Shown one piece after another: positions 1 to 10,860 of a DNA stretch of 64,000 bases. The position numbers and the translations under genes were made by a program. How positions within the stretch are numbered: the first letter of the stretch is position 1; every line of letters starts with the position of its first letter. Origin of the DNA: Megaustenia siamemsis (lineage: Eukaryota; Mollusca; Gastropoda; Stylommatophora; Ariophantidae); assembly GCA_032433765.1 (NCBI GenBank), contig JAVIAB010000008.1, positions 37,354,491-37,418,490 on the forward strand. The letters are read 5' to 3'. A model generated the notes under the pieces. It was not told where the DNA came from. It worked only from the letters and a program-made list of their open reading frames with translations, and did not search any database.

Positions 1-813
1 TGCCCCACCGCTTGTCACAGCATGTTCCATAATACATGGGTAAATTTTCGTTGATAATGTCGCTCTGTGTGCGCCATAATTGACAGAACAGGCGACAGTT
101 ACAAACTCCTTAGTCGCTTCATACAACACGCGTGGCAGGCAACAGTGAATCTGTTCTTGTTTACCCCCACTTGGGGGAGGGGGGAAGGAGAGGGTCCGTA
201 GTCACACGGCGGTCAAAAAAAAAAACTATCTTTACGACACATAGTACCATTGCTGGTGTATGTCGGGAGGCAACGATAGAACCAGAGGGATAAAGGCGCT
301 TGGTCAAGAAGTCCCACGACGTGTGCGACTCAGGATTTTTATTCCCCCCCCCCCCCCCGATAGAAAAAATCCTTTCTGTCTACCGTGGGCTTCGAACACC
401 GTACGTCAGCTTTTCAGCAATGACGCGGACTAAAATAAAAGTTCTGAATTTCGGCCATGTCATTTCGAATAGACTTTGGCCACCCTGCTAGTCAGAAATT
501 CCGGGTCCTCTAACGAGTCGGACACCCTGAACATGCTGATGATGCTCTCGAAGTTAATTTAGTTGACCTTTAGAGCAGATCATATTTTTGCCATGGGAAA
601 TTACATGCGGTAGTTGAGTGGTTTGTGTCATCTCCACTGATCAGGATCGCCTTGGGCTCAATTCAGAGATGTCGCTAATTTTGTTTCTACCCGACACAAC
701 TTCGAGATTGTTTCATTTAAACCTCTGAACATTAGATATTTGTGTTTATGAGAGTAGAGTTGTATCCCTTGGTGCCGGCCACAACACCCATCATTTGTAG
801 TTGTAGTTAGTCG
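1..813. other. No gene recognised; C-run and G-rich patch
   Basis: I recognise no gene or transposon protein in either strand. Visible landmarks are a G-rich patch near 170-190 and an uninterrupted run of 15 C at 344-358. A weak tRNA-like promoter pair near 611-664 is listed separately. Confidence 0.6.
606..700 (+). repeat. Possible tRNA-derived SINE head (weak)
   Basis: An A-box-like TAGTTGAGTGG lies at 611-621, and a B-box-like GCTCAATTC with one mismatch to GWTCRANNC lies at 656-664. The spacing is that of a tRNA promoter. No cloverleaf was recovered and I found no second copy in the window, so this is a tentative tRNA-derived SINE head and not a tRNA gene. Confidence 0.3.
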
Positions 814-889
814 AAGGTCCCGGTATCACTGCAAACGAATTAAATCCATAATTACTCAACAGCTCGTGCCAGTGGAATCATCCGAATTA
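814..889 (+). repeat. K dispersed repeat, copy A, left part
   Basis: This segment matches the start of a dispersed repeat called K here. It has the GGTCCCGGTATCACTGCAAA head, then a stretch resembling AATCCATAATTGCTCAAC, then a GTGGAATCATCCGAATTA block. Other copies lie at 14265-14615, 30584-31410 and 49482-49819. Copy A is cut at the TA at 888-889 by a DNA transposon and resumes at 3266. Confidence 0.8.
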
Positions 890-3265
890 TAGTTTGTTTC
901 AGATTGTTTGCCTCCCTAATTCCAGTAATATCTCGAAAAACCGTCTGATGGAATACCATGATTTTTTGCATGCGACCTTAGATTTTCAATGACGTAACGA
1001 ATTTATCATTTAAATTATCGTATGTGTTACCGTTTCCTCAAAGCGGCAACTTCCTTGATCTCCTTCATATTTGTATTTATTTTGACACAAAAAAAGAATG
1101 TACGGTAAATGAAGATCTTTTACACTTTTTAGAGGAAAAGGCGTAACTTTTATTTTTTATATAAGGGACATTATTACTTTATAATAAGAGAGTAAGTAAG
1201 TAAGTGTTCCTGTCATGCCTGAAGGTGTATAGGGAATAAACCGCCACAATTGCACTTTTTCACAACATGCTACCCATTTGGATTGGGCTCTTTTAATTAT
1301 ACAACTAATATTGAATCAAATCAAAATAGGCCGAACATTCACCGAATAGAAATTATTTATTTTAAGAACACAGAATACATCGTCAACTCACTAAAAAAAC
1401 AGTTCCTGAAGTGGTCCGTATCCAGAGTTTCCAACTCCAACAAAGTCACTTCAGTAAGTTCAAACAAATGAGTTTTATTCAGAATCTGCCGAATCTAATA
1501 GACGTATTACCATTTTTGGTTGAATAACCCACAGACCATCGTTTCTCCAATACTTATCTTCCTCAACCATAACATGGTCTTCACAACTAGCCCAATAATC
1601 TTTGTCTATGTTTGAAATAGCAACATTGGTAAGCTCTTTAACATCAGATAATTTGAAAGTTTTATTTTCGGATGCTACTTGCCCTTTGATCTTTGCCCAA
1701 ACTAATTCAATAGGATTTAGGTGTGAGTGATATGGAGGCAGCCTCAAACATCTATGACCATGTTCTTCAATTAATTTATCTATTTGAAATATCTTTGGCC
1801 GTTGTATCTGTTTTACAAGTGAAAGTAATTCAGCTTGAGATACATATCGTTAAATGGTATTTGTTCCCTTGTCAGCCATGTCTTTATTTCAGCTTTAGTG
1901 CTTGATGATGTTGGAACTTTATCTTCTTGTGCCACTTTGTTATGGTAAGATGCATTATCCATGATCAAACAAGATGGTCGATCTAATAAAGGCAAAAGAG
2001 TGTCTTTAATCCAATCTCTGAACATATGACTGTTCATCTCTGAATGATAATCCTGGTTATCAGTTGACTTTGCAATAAAAACAAGTTCAGCATTCTCCAC
2101 CAGGCCATTATTTTTGCTCCCAGCATGTGCCACTATAAGGCGCTTTCCTTTGCTGCTAGGTACATACCTTTTAATAGTCCCATCTAATGACTGCCATTCT
2201 TTTTCATTTGTGTGGTGGGCATTAATCCATGTTTCGTCCAAGTACACAATGTCATAATCTTCATTACGCATTTGTCTAACTTCACGTAAATATTTGCTTC
2301 TTGCAGCTACTAAATGAGGTTTCTCGCAAATGATGTTTCTTCCACAAGAATATTTTCTAAAAGTGAAGCCTAAACTCCGCACACTTCTCCATAGTGTAGT
2401 TTTTGATACAGCAATACTGGTGTTCTTTTTAAGCCAAATCTTAAGTTTCCTTATGGTAACTTCTTCCCCTAAGTCAAACATTTTACAAATCTCTCTGCGG
2501 ACAAGTTCTCTGTCAAAACTGTCTAACAAATGTTTTCTTCCTCGACTTCTTTCTTTCCTTGAACATTCACATTGAACATTTTTCACTGATCTATGAAACG
2601 ACCGTTTACTTAAACCTAACACGTGCATCGTTCTCTTTTCAGGATTTGATATGCTGTGATATAGACTCCCTCGTTTTGCCTCTCTACAAAAATATAAATA
2701 TAATTTCTTTGTAATATTTTGTTCAGTAACAAATTTCAACTTTAAACTCATTGTTAAGGGCACAACTCACAAAACACGCCTATGTAAATAATTTGATTTT
2801 GTATTTTGGTGACGTTATACTAATGACGTGATACAAAAAGTTGACAAATTTTAATCCAGTAAGTGCAAAACCAGAATTGCGCACCGAATATAAGAGAAAT
2901 TTGCTACACATATGTGCAAATATTGACAAAAATCTGACATTTGCAATTCAATAGTGTAAACCGGTGCCTTTACCCACCAAACATATAAAGGAAATTCCCA
3001 AATGAAGATGTTTAAATCATTCTTGAAGTGATATGGAAGGGGTAAATACTCTTAAATTTTGATTCAAATGTGCCCAAGTTTAATCATACTTTTATCCTCC
3101 TGGTAAGCAAGCGCACAAGAAAAACCAGCAGTTTGTTTGCAATTAATTATTTTTTCTATTACGTTATGAGATTCAGTAGGTTACATGCAAAATATCAGCA
3201 CTGTAGCACAAATGGTTGCTGAGCTGTGGTTTTTTGAAGTGAGGCAAAAAATCTGAAGCGAACTA
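890..3265 (-). mobile_element. Tc1/mariner-group DNA transposon, copy 1 (DD83E-like)
   Basis: The element is 2,376 bp with imperfect terminal inverted repeats. The left end reads TAGTTTGTTTCAGATTGTTT and the right end, reverse-complemented, reads TAGTTCGCTTCAGATTTTTT. It is flanked by TA at 888-889 and 3266-3267. The boundaries are supported by the empty site: dropping the element and one TA restores the K repeat as seen at 31130-31165 (…CCGAAT-TA-…ATCTCATC…CCAAACAAAGAAAGG). The only gene is a minus-strand transposase at 1475-2763, broken by a frameshift. A block near 1035-1062 (AAAGCGGCAACTTCCTTGAT) matches the equivalent subterminal block of copy 2 near 43245, so the family shares subterminal sequence as well as ends. 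Confidence 0.9.
1475..2763 (-). pseudogene. Transposase, IS630/Tc1/mariner group, frameshifted
   Basis: This is a DDE transposase that would cut and rejoin its own element in the nucleus. The frame from 2763 to about 1840 carries an N-terminal helix-turn-helix-like part (RKLKIWLKKN…SKTTLWRSVRS), the first catalytic Asp in IVYLDETWINAHH and the second in LIMDNASYH. Compared with the intact copy at 43604-44845, one base is missing near 1832-1842. The third acidic residue, Glu in NPIELVWAK, is therefore in the next frame (1747-1475). A conserved MSLK start suggests translation from about 2751 and not 2763. The C-terminal LLDSADSE tail is still readable. The copy is not expected to make active enzyme unless the shift is bypassed. 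Confidence 0.9.
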
Positions 3266-3345
3266 TAACATCTCATCGCATTGAAGGATCCAAACAAAGA
3301 AAGGCAGCTGCAGTCCCCACCATATCCGCACCGAAAGTGATCGCA
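3266..3345 (+). repeat. K dispersed repeat, copy A, right part
   Basis: The sequence resumes K after the transposon. It reads ATCTCATC, then a small insertion, then CCAAACAAAGAAAGGCAGCT and CAGTCCCCACCATA, matching 31140-31185. Similarity fades after about 3345. Confidence 0.75.
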
Positions 3346-3585
3346 GCCAAACTCATCAATTATGCGGTTGGTAATTGATAACATATGGTACTAACACAAT
3401 AATCCCCATACGCCAAATGGATTGGAGGAACTTTGCTTAACATATTTTTTTTTTAAGAGAATGCCTTACTTGGGGCGAGCTTGAGAAATTGTTCATGACA
3501 ACTAAAACCAATAATCTCCCAAGTTAGAGGGATTGGCTGATCAAGGTTTTCACAAGAATTATTTACATTTGATTAAAGATTCTGT

Positions 3586-3915
3586 TGTAGAAACAGGAAA
3601 TAAACTGGAAGCATTTGAAACAAATGTCTAAGGAAAATACTTCGAACAGCATGAAATAAGTTCAAGACTAGTGCTAGAGAAATCAGAAAGCATCCAAAAA
3701 TATAAATTCTAATCAATAGAAGGTGGTCATATGTTGGTCATGTGATTAGAAGAGACAACAAGAGAATATCAAAGCAGGCCTTCAAGTGGGAACGAGAGCG
3801 TAAAGGAAAAAAAATGGGAAACCTAGAGAAATACTAAAAAGAACACTGAATCGAGAGGCAACAATAGTAGGCATCAGCTTCCTCGTCGAGACTGAGCTAC
3901 TCGCCCACAACATAG
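3586..3915 (+). pseudogene. LINE-A reverse transcriptase C-terminal remnant
   Basis: Degraded match to the C-terminal part of the LINE-A protein at 35893-36647. In order it shows the equivalents of NKCLRKIF, a short gap, KRRWSYVGHVMRR, RIAKQA and a closing RETLRRTL-like segment. Stops and small indels interrupt it throughout. This part of a LINE protein lies downstream of the polymerase domain. No catalytic motif remains. Confidence 0.7.
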
Positions 3916-4035
3916 CCGTGTAGTGAGATATAATGCGGGTCCTTTGCAAGGTCTGACACTTGATGAAAAAGATCGTCGGACACAAGAGTCTGGAATTGTT
4001 CTGCCCTGTGTGCCGTCTTCGCCTCGATAGGACTA
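3916..4035 (-). repeat. SINE-2 fragment, 3' body
   Basis: The reverse complement matches 9085-9225, sharing GAAGACGGCACA, TGTGTCCGAC and ATCAAGTGTCAGACCTTGCA. The tRNA-like head is missing here. See 9006-9310 for the fuller copy. Confidence 0.75.
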
Positions 4036-4575
4036 AAGATAGAATGATAGTAGTAGTTCTTCTCTCGTTATACGAGATTCATTGCCGGTGTTTTCTTCTC
4101 TCCGGTGACGAGGTAGGCTGAACTTTATTGCGCTAGCTTGTTTTCTGCCTTCTTGGGTAGTCACAAGTTACTTTAATATCATCTAACAATTGTTTTCTGG
4201 TCGTCCGCGTGGTCTAAATTCACTAGTTAACTTGGTGTACGTCCTGAAGCTGTAAGACATTTTCATGCATTTTATGGAGGTAGCCAAACCTGTTGCTTGT
4301 AGATAGTGCAGAACTGACTCAATGCCTAAAACTTACCCTTATGTTAACAATTCATTATCTGTCTCTATCTCCATTCTTATCATACATCATTTTAGAGTAA
4401 CACTTTCCGCGTGAGATTTGTTATAAGTGTCAATGTCACTGACCGCAACAGGGTATGTAGAAATACATTCTGTATCAGGTCGTTCTATGTTTTGAAGAAG
4501 TAACAAAAAAAAGAAACGCTTAACCAAATTTATTTCTTTTGTGATCAGCCCTAAAATTCTATTTCACAAGTTACA
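4036..4575. other. Nothing recognised
   Basis: AT-rich sequence with no recognisable coding stretch, tandem array or match to another part of the window. A CTT-triplet tract at about 4582-4596 begins the next fragment. Confidence 0.5.
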
Positions 4576-4850
4576 CACTTCTTCTTCTTCTTCTACCTTT
4601 CATCTCCTGTGGAGCATAGGTCGTCAACAAACACTTTCCAAGTCGTTCTGTTTCTTGCCATTCTTTTAAGATCATTCCATGTCTTCCCCATCATCTTCAT
4701 CTCTGCTTCTATCTGTCATCTCTAAGAATTTCTTGGTCTCCTCTTTGTCTTTTCCCTTGGGTATTCCAAAAAAGGGCCTGTTGTATAATACTCTCAGTTG
4801 GCTTGTCCATGTTTGTGAAATTTTTTTCGGCTTATTTTTTTACAGTATGG
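4576..4850 (-). pseudogene. LINE-B reverse transcriptase C-terminal fragment
   Basis: On the minus strand this is the extreme C-terminus of a LINE endonuclease-reverse transcriptase. It includes the GLFWNTQGK-like block, EAEMKMMGKTW, NDLKRMARNR and the end at a VDDLCSTG-like segment. It matches 48815-49260 closely. The TTGGTCTCCT versus TTGGTCTTTCT difference shows independent decay. No polymerase catalytic residues are present. Confidence 0.8.
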
Positions 4851-5180
4851 GATAGCCAGTCCCATGCCTAACCCTCCTTTCTCGCTTCTTACGAACATGC
4901 CTGGTAGGGTACAGCACCACTATTCTTTACTCCCTTTCGGGCCCCGGCAGCGAACGGGCGAAGTTACACACTATTAGGATACTAAATAAAGTGAAGGAAA
5001 CTGATGGTGGTTCGTGACGGATAGGGCAACAGAGTTAGCTAACGTAAGTTGTGGTTTACGTTGAATTCGAATTTTAGTGAGGTAGAGTTGCGCTGTCTCA
5101 TTGTCACGTCCGAATCTATTGAAACCATCGACGAGCGGACATTATCTAGACTGAACGTGGTTAGAAACTCACTGTTGGCT
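4851..5180. other. Nothing recognised
   Basis: No gene or repeat recognised. The right edge contains the first degenerate TCAGAAACTCAC-like phrases that start the next array. Confidence 0.5.
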
Positions 5181-5830
5181 TCGTCCGAAAGAGGTCAGAA
5201 ACTCACGGCTGACTGCAACAGAAAGAGGTCAGAAACTCACGGCTGACTGCAACAGAAAGAGGTCAGAAACTCACGGCTGACTGCAACAGAAAGAGGTCAG
5301 AAACTCACGGCTGACTGCAACAGAAAGGGGTCAGAAACTCACGGCTGACTGCAACAGAAAGGGGTCAGAAACTCACTGCTGACTGCAACAGAAAGGGGTC
5401 AGAAACTCACGGTTGACTGCAAACAGAAAGGGGTCAAAAACTCACGGTTGACTGCAACAGAAAGGGGTCAGAAATTCACGGCTGACTGCAATAGAAAGAG
5501 GTCAGAAACTCACGGCTGACTGCAACAGAAAGAGGTCAGAAACTCACGGCTGACTGCAATAGAAAGAGGTCAGAAACTCACGGCTGACTGCAATAGAAAG
5601 AGGTCAGAAACTCACGGCTGACTGCAATAGAAAGAGGTCAGAAACTCACGGCTGACTGCAATAGAAAGAGGTCAGAAACTCACTTCTGACTGCAACAGAA
5701 AGGGGTCAGAAACTCACGGTTGACTGCAACAGAAAGGGGTCAGAAACTCACGGTTGACTGCAACAGAAAGGGGTCAGAAACTCAAGGTTGACTTCGTCAG
5801 AAAAGTGGTCAGAATCTCACGGTAGTCTTC
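5181..5830 (+). repeat. Minisatellite, 34-bp unit, about 19 copies
   Basis: Head-to-tail units are built around GGTCAGAAACTCACGGCTGA followed by CTGCAACAGAAAGA. Variant blocks are grouped: GAAAGAGG on the left, GAAAGGGG in the middle and right, CAATAGAAAGAGG around 5490-5690. Such grouping is expected if neighbouring units are copied locally. Both edges decay into CTTCGTCAGAA-type variants. Confidence 0.95.
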
Positions 5831-5869
5831 GTCAGAATCAACAGTTTATCAAGATTTTAATTCACCTCC

Positions 5870-6050
5870 TCCGTACGGTTTGCAGTCTGGCCAAGTGACT
5901 GTGGATAGAGAGGAGAAACATCCTGGTACTCACTAATACTAAGATGAATGCGGATGTGTCTGGCCGAAAGACGTAACTATCACAGTTTGCTGCAAACCGT
6001 AATACAATGTACCTACGCACACTGGACGTTCTGTCAGAGACCGGCTGTAA
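5870..6050 (+). repeat. X dispersed repeat fragment
   Basis: Shares with 62690-62830 the order GTCTGGCCAAG, a GAGGGAAGAC-like stretch, GGCCGAAAGACG and an ATCACAGTTTGCTGCAAA-like block. A third relative lies at 49820-49930. Function unknown; probably a short mobile element. Confidence 0.55.
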
Positions 6051-6339
6051 AAGCGGCGCGACCCTCAAGCAGACGCATAATAAAACAAAACTACAAGCAA
6101 AACACAGGCAAGACGACTGAAGATAGAACATAATGTGATTTATGATTAAGGTTTTCTGAGTGTCTGTTCGTGCTCTCTGTGTGGTCGGCGCTGTTCTGAT
6201 GGGGCCGCGCCTCTTTTTGTTGAGTGTGATTACATGGTGACCGCCTAGATTAACAAAGATACGTTACATGATGTACTCAGTCCGCCAAGATGAGCAAAGA
6301 TACCTACGTTATACAATATCTATTTCTGAAAGTTTTCAC
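6051..6339. other. Nothing recognised
   Basis: No coding or repeat family recognised up to the start of the 27-bp array. Confidence 0.5.
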
Positions 6340-6955
6340 ACTTCCAATATCTCTTAGCTTATACACACTTCCACTTTCTCCTGGCTCATACACAGTTCCA
6401 CTTTCTCCTAGCTTACACACAGTTCCACTTTCTCCTAGCTTACACACAGTTCCACTTTCTCCTATCTTACACACAGTTCCACTTTCTCCTAGCTTACACA
6501 CAGTTCCACTTTCTCCTAGCTTACACACAGTTCCACTTTCTCCTAGCTTACACACAGTTCCACTTTCTCCTAGCTTACACACAGTTCCACTTTCTCCTAG
6601 CTTGCACACAGTTCCACTTTCTCCTAGCTTGCACACAGTTCCACTTTCTCCTAGCTTGCACACAGTTCCACTTTCTCCTATCTTACACACAGTTCCACTT
6701 TCTCCTAGCTTACACACAGTTCCACTTTCTCCTATCTGACACACATTTCCACTTTCTCCTAGATTACACACAGTTCGACTTTCTCCTATCTGACACACAT
6801 TTCCACTTCCTCATAGCTTGCACACAGGTCCACTTTCTCCTATCTGACACACATTTCCACTTTCTCCTAGATTACACACAGTTCCACTTTCTCCTATCTG
6901 ACACACAGTTCCACGTGCTCCTAGCTTACACATAGTTCCACTTTCTCCTGGATCG
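6340..6955 (+). repeat. Minisatellite, 27-bp unit, about 22 copies
   Basis: Units combine ACACAGTTCCACTTTCTCCT and AGCTTAC. The centre (6400-6720) is nearly uniform. The right third alternates with ATCTGACACACATTTCC variants. Because 27 is divisible by 3 and the unit lacks stops, both strands stay open for over 140 codons. I treat these open frames as by-products. Confidence 0.95.
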
Positions 6956-7504
6956 ATCCATACCTGTCTCTGGAGGCTCGCTTATGAACTTTAAAAAAAA
7001 AAAAAGGAAATAAAAAAAAAAGCTGTACAACTCCGTAGCCTCAATCCACAAGTTGAGAACCCTTCTCCTCAACAGCAACGTCCCGCTTTGAAAGACACCC
7101 AACAGAGTCATTCTTCAACCTCACACTGTGCTCATCAAGCTGTAAACTACTTTGCATCAACCGCCAAAATGTGAGTGGCAGAAATGTTATCTTCCTACTG
7201 CAGACATTGTCATACCTCGCTGTGCTCCACACTGGCTGCAGTTCATGAACATGTCTGCTTATGTAATCAGCTCTTATCGCTGTATGTTTGTTTGTAATGC
7301 ACTTTTATAACATTTTATTTAGAAACGTTGTTTTTAAAAAGTGTTACACTGAATATATTGTTGCATTTTATTTACTTGTTTATTTTATTTTTTTTTCTGT
7401 CCACTATTTATTGTTTGATAGATGCATTATTTCATATTAAGTTATTGAGTTATTGAGTTATTTGCGGATCATCATCAATGCAATCCGAACATGTCCATAG
7501 GTGC
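6956..7504. other. No recognised gene; A-rich tract
   Basis: Contains two A-runs at about 6993-7020. Downstream is AT-rich sequence with no family I know. Short minus-strand open frames over 6926-7232 look like nothing recognisable. Confidence 0.5.
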
Positions 7505-7942
7505 TCAGATCTTCTTCTCAGCAAGTCCCGCAGTGTCCAGACGCGGACTCATGGTTGTCGAAGTCATGTGCCCATCCCACATCTCGGAGGGCATTGATGA
7601 CATCCGCCCGATCCATTGGTTGACAGCACAGCTAGCCAACCTGTCCGCTCTTTTATTTCCACGTACTTCCGCATGTCCAGGGAAGTAGACAAATGTGACC
7701 CTACGTATTTTTGATCTCTGCAATGACTCTACCCATTGCCTGCGTACAGAGCCCATCTCCATTTTTCCCATCATGCTCATCGAATCACTTTGTATGCTGG
7801 CGTGGGTGTAGTCTTGTGACTCTAACCAGATGAATGCCCTGGTCACTACCTTCACCTCCATCGTCATGCTACTCTTGGTCATAACGTATGCACCAATGTC
7901 TTCTTTGACTATTCTGCCTGCTAAGCGAGCTGTAAATGCCAA
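7505..7942 (-). pseudogene. RNase H domain fragment of a retroelement
   Basis: The minus-strand frame encodes the C-terminal two-thirds of an RNase H domain, which removes RNA from RNA-DNA hybrids during reverse transcription. Visible pieces are a Glu in MEVKVVTRAF (about residue 29), an Asp in IQSDSMSMM (about residue 53), and the characteristic VYFPGHAEVRGNKRADRLAS (about residues 85-104) with the last catalytic Asp. The strand carrying the first catalytic Asp is missing, because sequence upstream of the fragment gives way to the LINE-A tail at 7982. I recognise the style as an RNase H domain widespread in aquatic animal genomes, but cannot assign the parent element. Confidence 0.8.
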
Positions 7943-7981
7943 TGCAAGGCACTGCTTTGGCGTCGTATTACAGATCCGTTT

Positions 7982-8256
<275 letters not shown>

Positions 8257-8257
<1 letters not shown>

Positions 8258-8897
8258 TGACCTTTCGAGTGGTAGCCGGACCATAGGACGTAGACCCAGA
8301 TACTCCTTCTTTTATCTGAATTTTTATTTTGCAGTTTTAAATCCCTGTAAAGATCTTATATCAAACTTTGCCATTTGTCTCTGTTCTGTGCAAGCAGCTC
8401 TATCTCATTGAGGGAGCCGATTCCTGCTGCTTTTGCCTCTCTCATCAATGTTCTTCTCAGTGTCTCCCTGGGTCTTCCTCGTTTCCTGTTGTTTCCCACA
8501 TGAGGGCTTGCTTTGCTATACGGTTATTATCTCTTCTCATCACATGTCCAACATATGACCATCGTCTTTTCTTTATTACTGAAGATATTAGTGGTTGATT
8601 GGCGATTTCTCTAATTTCCTCGTTTGTTTTGAATTCGTTCCACGTTATACCAAGTATTTTCCTTAGACATTTATTTTCGAATGCGTTCAACTTTGTTTCT
8701 ATGTCTCTTGTTATTTTCCAGCTTTCACACGCATATTTAAGGGTAGATAGTACATTTGATTTGAACAGTCTAAATTTTGTGTTTGTGCTGATGAGTTTCG
8801 ATTTCCACAACTTTTCAAGGCTTCTGAAAGACATTGCTGCATTAGCTATTCTGATTCTAATATATAGATGACTGCATTTCATATTGTATTTCTTCAT
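8257..8897 (-). pseudogene. LINE-A reverse transcriptase C-terminal part, 5'-truncated
   Basis: From about 8862 the minus strand matches the LINE-A protein: AAMSFRSLEKLWKSKLI, LSTLKYACESWKITRDIE, NKCLRKILGITWNEFKT, KRRWSYVGHVMRRDNN. After WETTG a deletion of about 10 bp relative to 36496-36512 shifts the frame, so the RPRETLRRTL end is out of phase. The 3' untranslated part (8257-8330) leads into the tetranucleotide tail. Only the post-polymerase region is present, as expected for a 5'-truncated LINE insertion. Identity with 35893-36749 looks high by eye. Confidence 0.88.
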
Positions 8898-9005
8898 AAC
8901 AGCTTCATAACAGCTTCAGAAAGCTTCATAACACATTCTCCGTTATGAAAATACAGGCAAGGGTGTTTTCCCTTCTATATTTAAAATATAACCTCTGTTT
9001 CTCGA

Positions 9006-9310
9006 AGGACTGTGTGGTTTAGAGGTAGAATGTATACCTCTGGACAGAAAGGTGCAGAGTTCGAATCTCGCCATCTATCTGCTTATTGTCCTATCGAAGC
9101 GAAGACGGCACATTGGGCAGAAATTTCAATCTCCTGTGTCCGACTATCTTTTTTATCAAGTGTCAGACCTTGCACAGGACTCGTATTATATCTCGCTAGA
9201 TATCTATGTTTTGCCAGCGAGTTATTTTTTAAATATCGGCGAGGGGGGCTGATATCTCCTATTGTTGCCTCTCTCCTCAAGTTATTTTTAGCGTTTTGCT
9301 AGGTACTTCG
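9006..9310 (+). repeat. SINE-2, tRNA-derived, fuller copy
   Basis: The head carries a perfect A-box, TGGTTTAGAGG (9016-9026), and a perfect B-box, GTTCGAATC (9059-9067). This is the internal RNA polymerase III promoter layout of a tRNA. The body, with GAAGACGGCACATTGGGCAG and ATCAAGTGTCAGACCTTGCA, recurs reversed at 3916-4035, so the unit is dispersed. A proper anticodon arm is not evident, so this is a SINE and not a tRNA gene. Confidence 0.7.
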
Positions 9311-9659
9311 GATCCGTGGTTTCCTTATGGCTTCACCATCCTGCGGTCTCTAGTGAGATCCTATGTCTAGCCCTCTCTGAGAACGGTGAATCAGGAGATT
9401 CCGTGTGGGGTTTGCTCACCTTAAAGAGGAGCCCCCTGCAAAAGTTGAATAAAAGCTGAAAAATGTAAGACCAAATATGGTCGTTGCCAGGGCAAAGATT
9501 GTTAAAATACCTACCCATGCTGAAGTCGGATGTGTCGGGGATAAAGGCTCAGATATCATGGTTTTGACGTAAACAATCGGCACAGTGCGTCCATGACTAC
9601 TTAATGGGTAAACGCTATGAAGAAATCTTTATGTTTGTATTTTCTCTCTTTCCTTTCTT
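9311..9659. other. Nothing recognised
   Basis: No gene or repeat family recognised between SINE-2 and the next minisatellite. Confidence 0.5.
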
Positions 9660-10098
9660 TATCCCTATATATACATAACACTTCTTTCTCCCTATATGCA
9701 CATAGCACTTCCTTCTCCTTATATACACATAGCACTTCTTTCTTCCTATATACACATAACACTTCTTTCTCCTTATATACACATAGCACTTCTTTCTCCT
9801 TATATACACATAGCACTTCTTTCTCCTTATATACACATAGCACTTCTTTCTCCCTATATGCACATAGCACTTCCTTCTCCTTATATACACATAGCACTTC
9901 TTTCTTCCTATATACACATAGCACTTCTTTCTCCTTATATACATATAGCACTTCCTTCTCCTTATATACACATAGCACTTCTTTCTTCCTATATACACAT
10001 AGCACTTCTTTCTCCTTATATACATATAGCACTTCTTTCTCCTTATATACACATAGCACTTCTTTCTCCTTATATACACATAGCACTTCTTTCTCTGT
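9660..10098 (+). repeat. Minisatellite, 27-bp unit, about 16 copies
   Basis: Unit built from TATATACACATAGCACTT and CTTTCTCCT. Variants (CCTTCTCC, TTCTTCC, ATGCACATAG, ACATATAGC) recur in the same order, so a larger unit of several 27-mers was duplicated. Three frames are open for over 180 codons through lack of stops in the unit. Confidence 0.95.
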
Positions 10099-10345
10099 CA
10101 ATTCATTTTCGTCTCTTTGTCTTCCTATATTTTCCACACACTTTCTCCGACTCGTCTCTCTCACTTTGTTTCCTTTTTCTACTGCTTTCTTTCTTTACCT
10201 CTATTACTCTTCTTCCTTCTCTCTTTTCCCTAAATAATTTATTCTCAATTCATCCCATTTTTTTCTCTTCATCTCATTCCTTTTCCACTAGCTTTCTCTC
10301 ACCATTTCTTCCCTCCCCCCCCCCTCTCTATTTTCTTAGATAAAA
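10099..10345 (+). repeat. Pyrimidine-rich tract
   Basis: Almost pure C/T on the plus strand for about 240 bp, ending in a CCCTCCCCCCCCCC stretch. Such tracts can form triplex DNA. No coding signal. Confidence 0.7.
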
Positions 10346-10380
10346 ATAAAGGTATAGTACGAGACTTTAATCGACATTTT

Positions 10381-10650
10381 AGCACGTGAGTGCCCATATG
10401 TGCTCGGTCGTCGTTCCAGAAACGTTAGGAAACTTCTGGATAGTGTCGCTTCAAGCATCGAGACTCACGATGCGAGACGGCATTCCTCACCTTCCCAGAG
10501 TAATACCCTGGTACCCATTTCTGCCAGCGGCTGGGCCGACCGCGGGAGTATTTTTTCTTTTCTAACCACGAGTACAACTCACACTTCTTCCAGCGGGAAT
10601 CTAACACAGGTTGTCCGAACGTCGGTAGCCCAGTCGGGTATTCTTCTATA
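10381..10650 (-). repeat. Y dispersed repeat, copy 1
   Basis: The reverse complement matches 39100-39370. Shared blocks include GACTGGGCTAC, GGACAACC, TGTACTCGTGGTT, GACCCAGCCGCTGGCAGAAA and GATGCTTGAAGCGACACTAT. A GATTCCCG phrase near the head recalls a B-box, so a tRNA-derived SINE is possible, but the match is weak. Confidence 0.75.
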
Positions 10651-10755
10651 GCATTAACACAAACATGCTATCACATAAGTGAAAACTGCAGCAAAATACC
10701 TCATGTGTAAAAACAAACAGAAAATATTGATTATCGTTAAATAGGATTCTGTAAT

Positions 10756-10860
10756 CAAACTGGTTTATGACTTCTATAATATTGGTTTATGACTTCTATA
10801 ATATTGGTTTATGACTTCTATAATATTGGTTTATGACTTCTATAATATTTATACGTGAAT
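10756..10860 (+). repeat. Short tandem repeat, 22-bp unit, 4 copies
   Basis: Four near-identical units of TTGGTTTATGACTTCTATAA plus TA, followed by a decayed partial unit. Confidence 0.95.
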
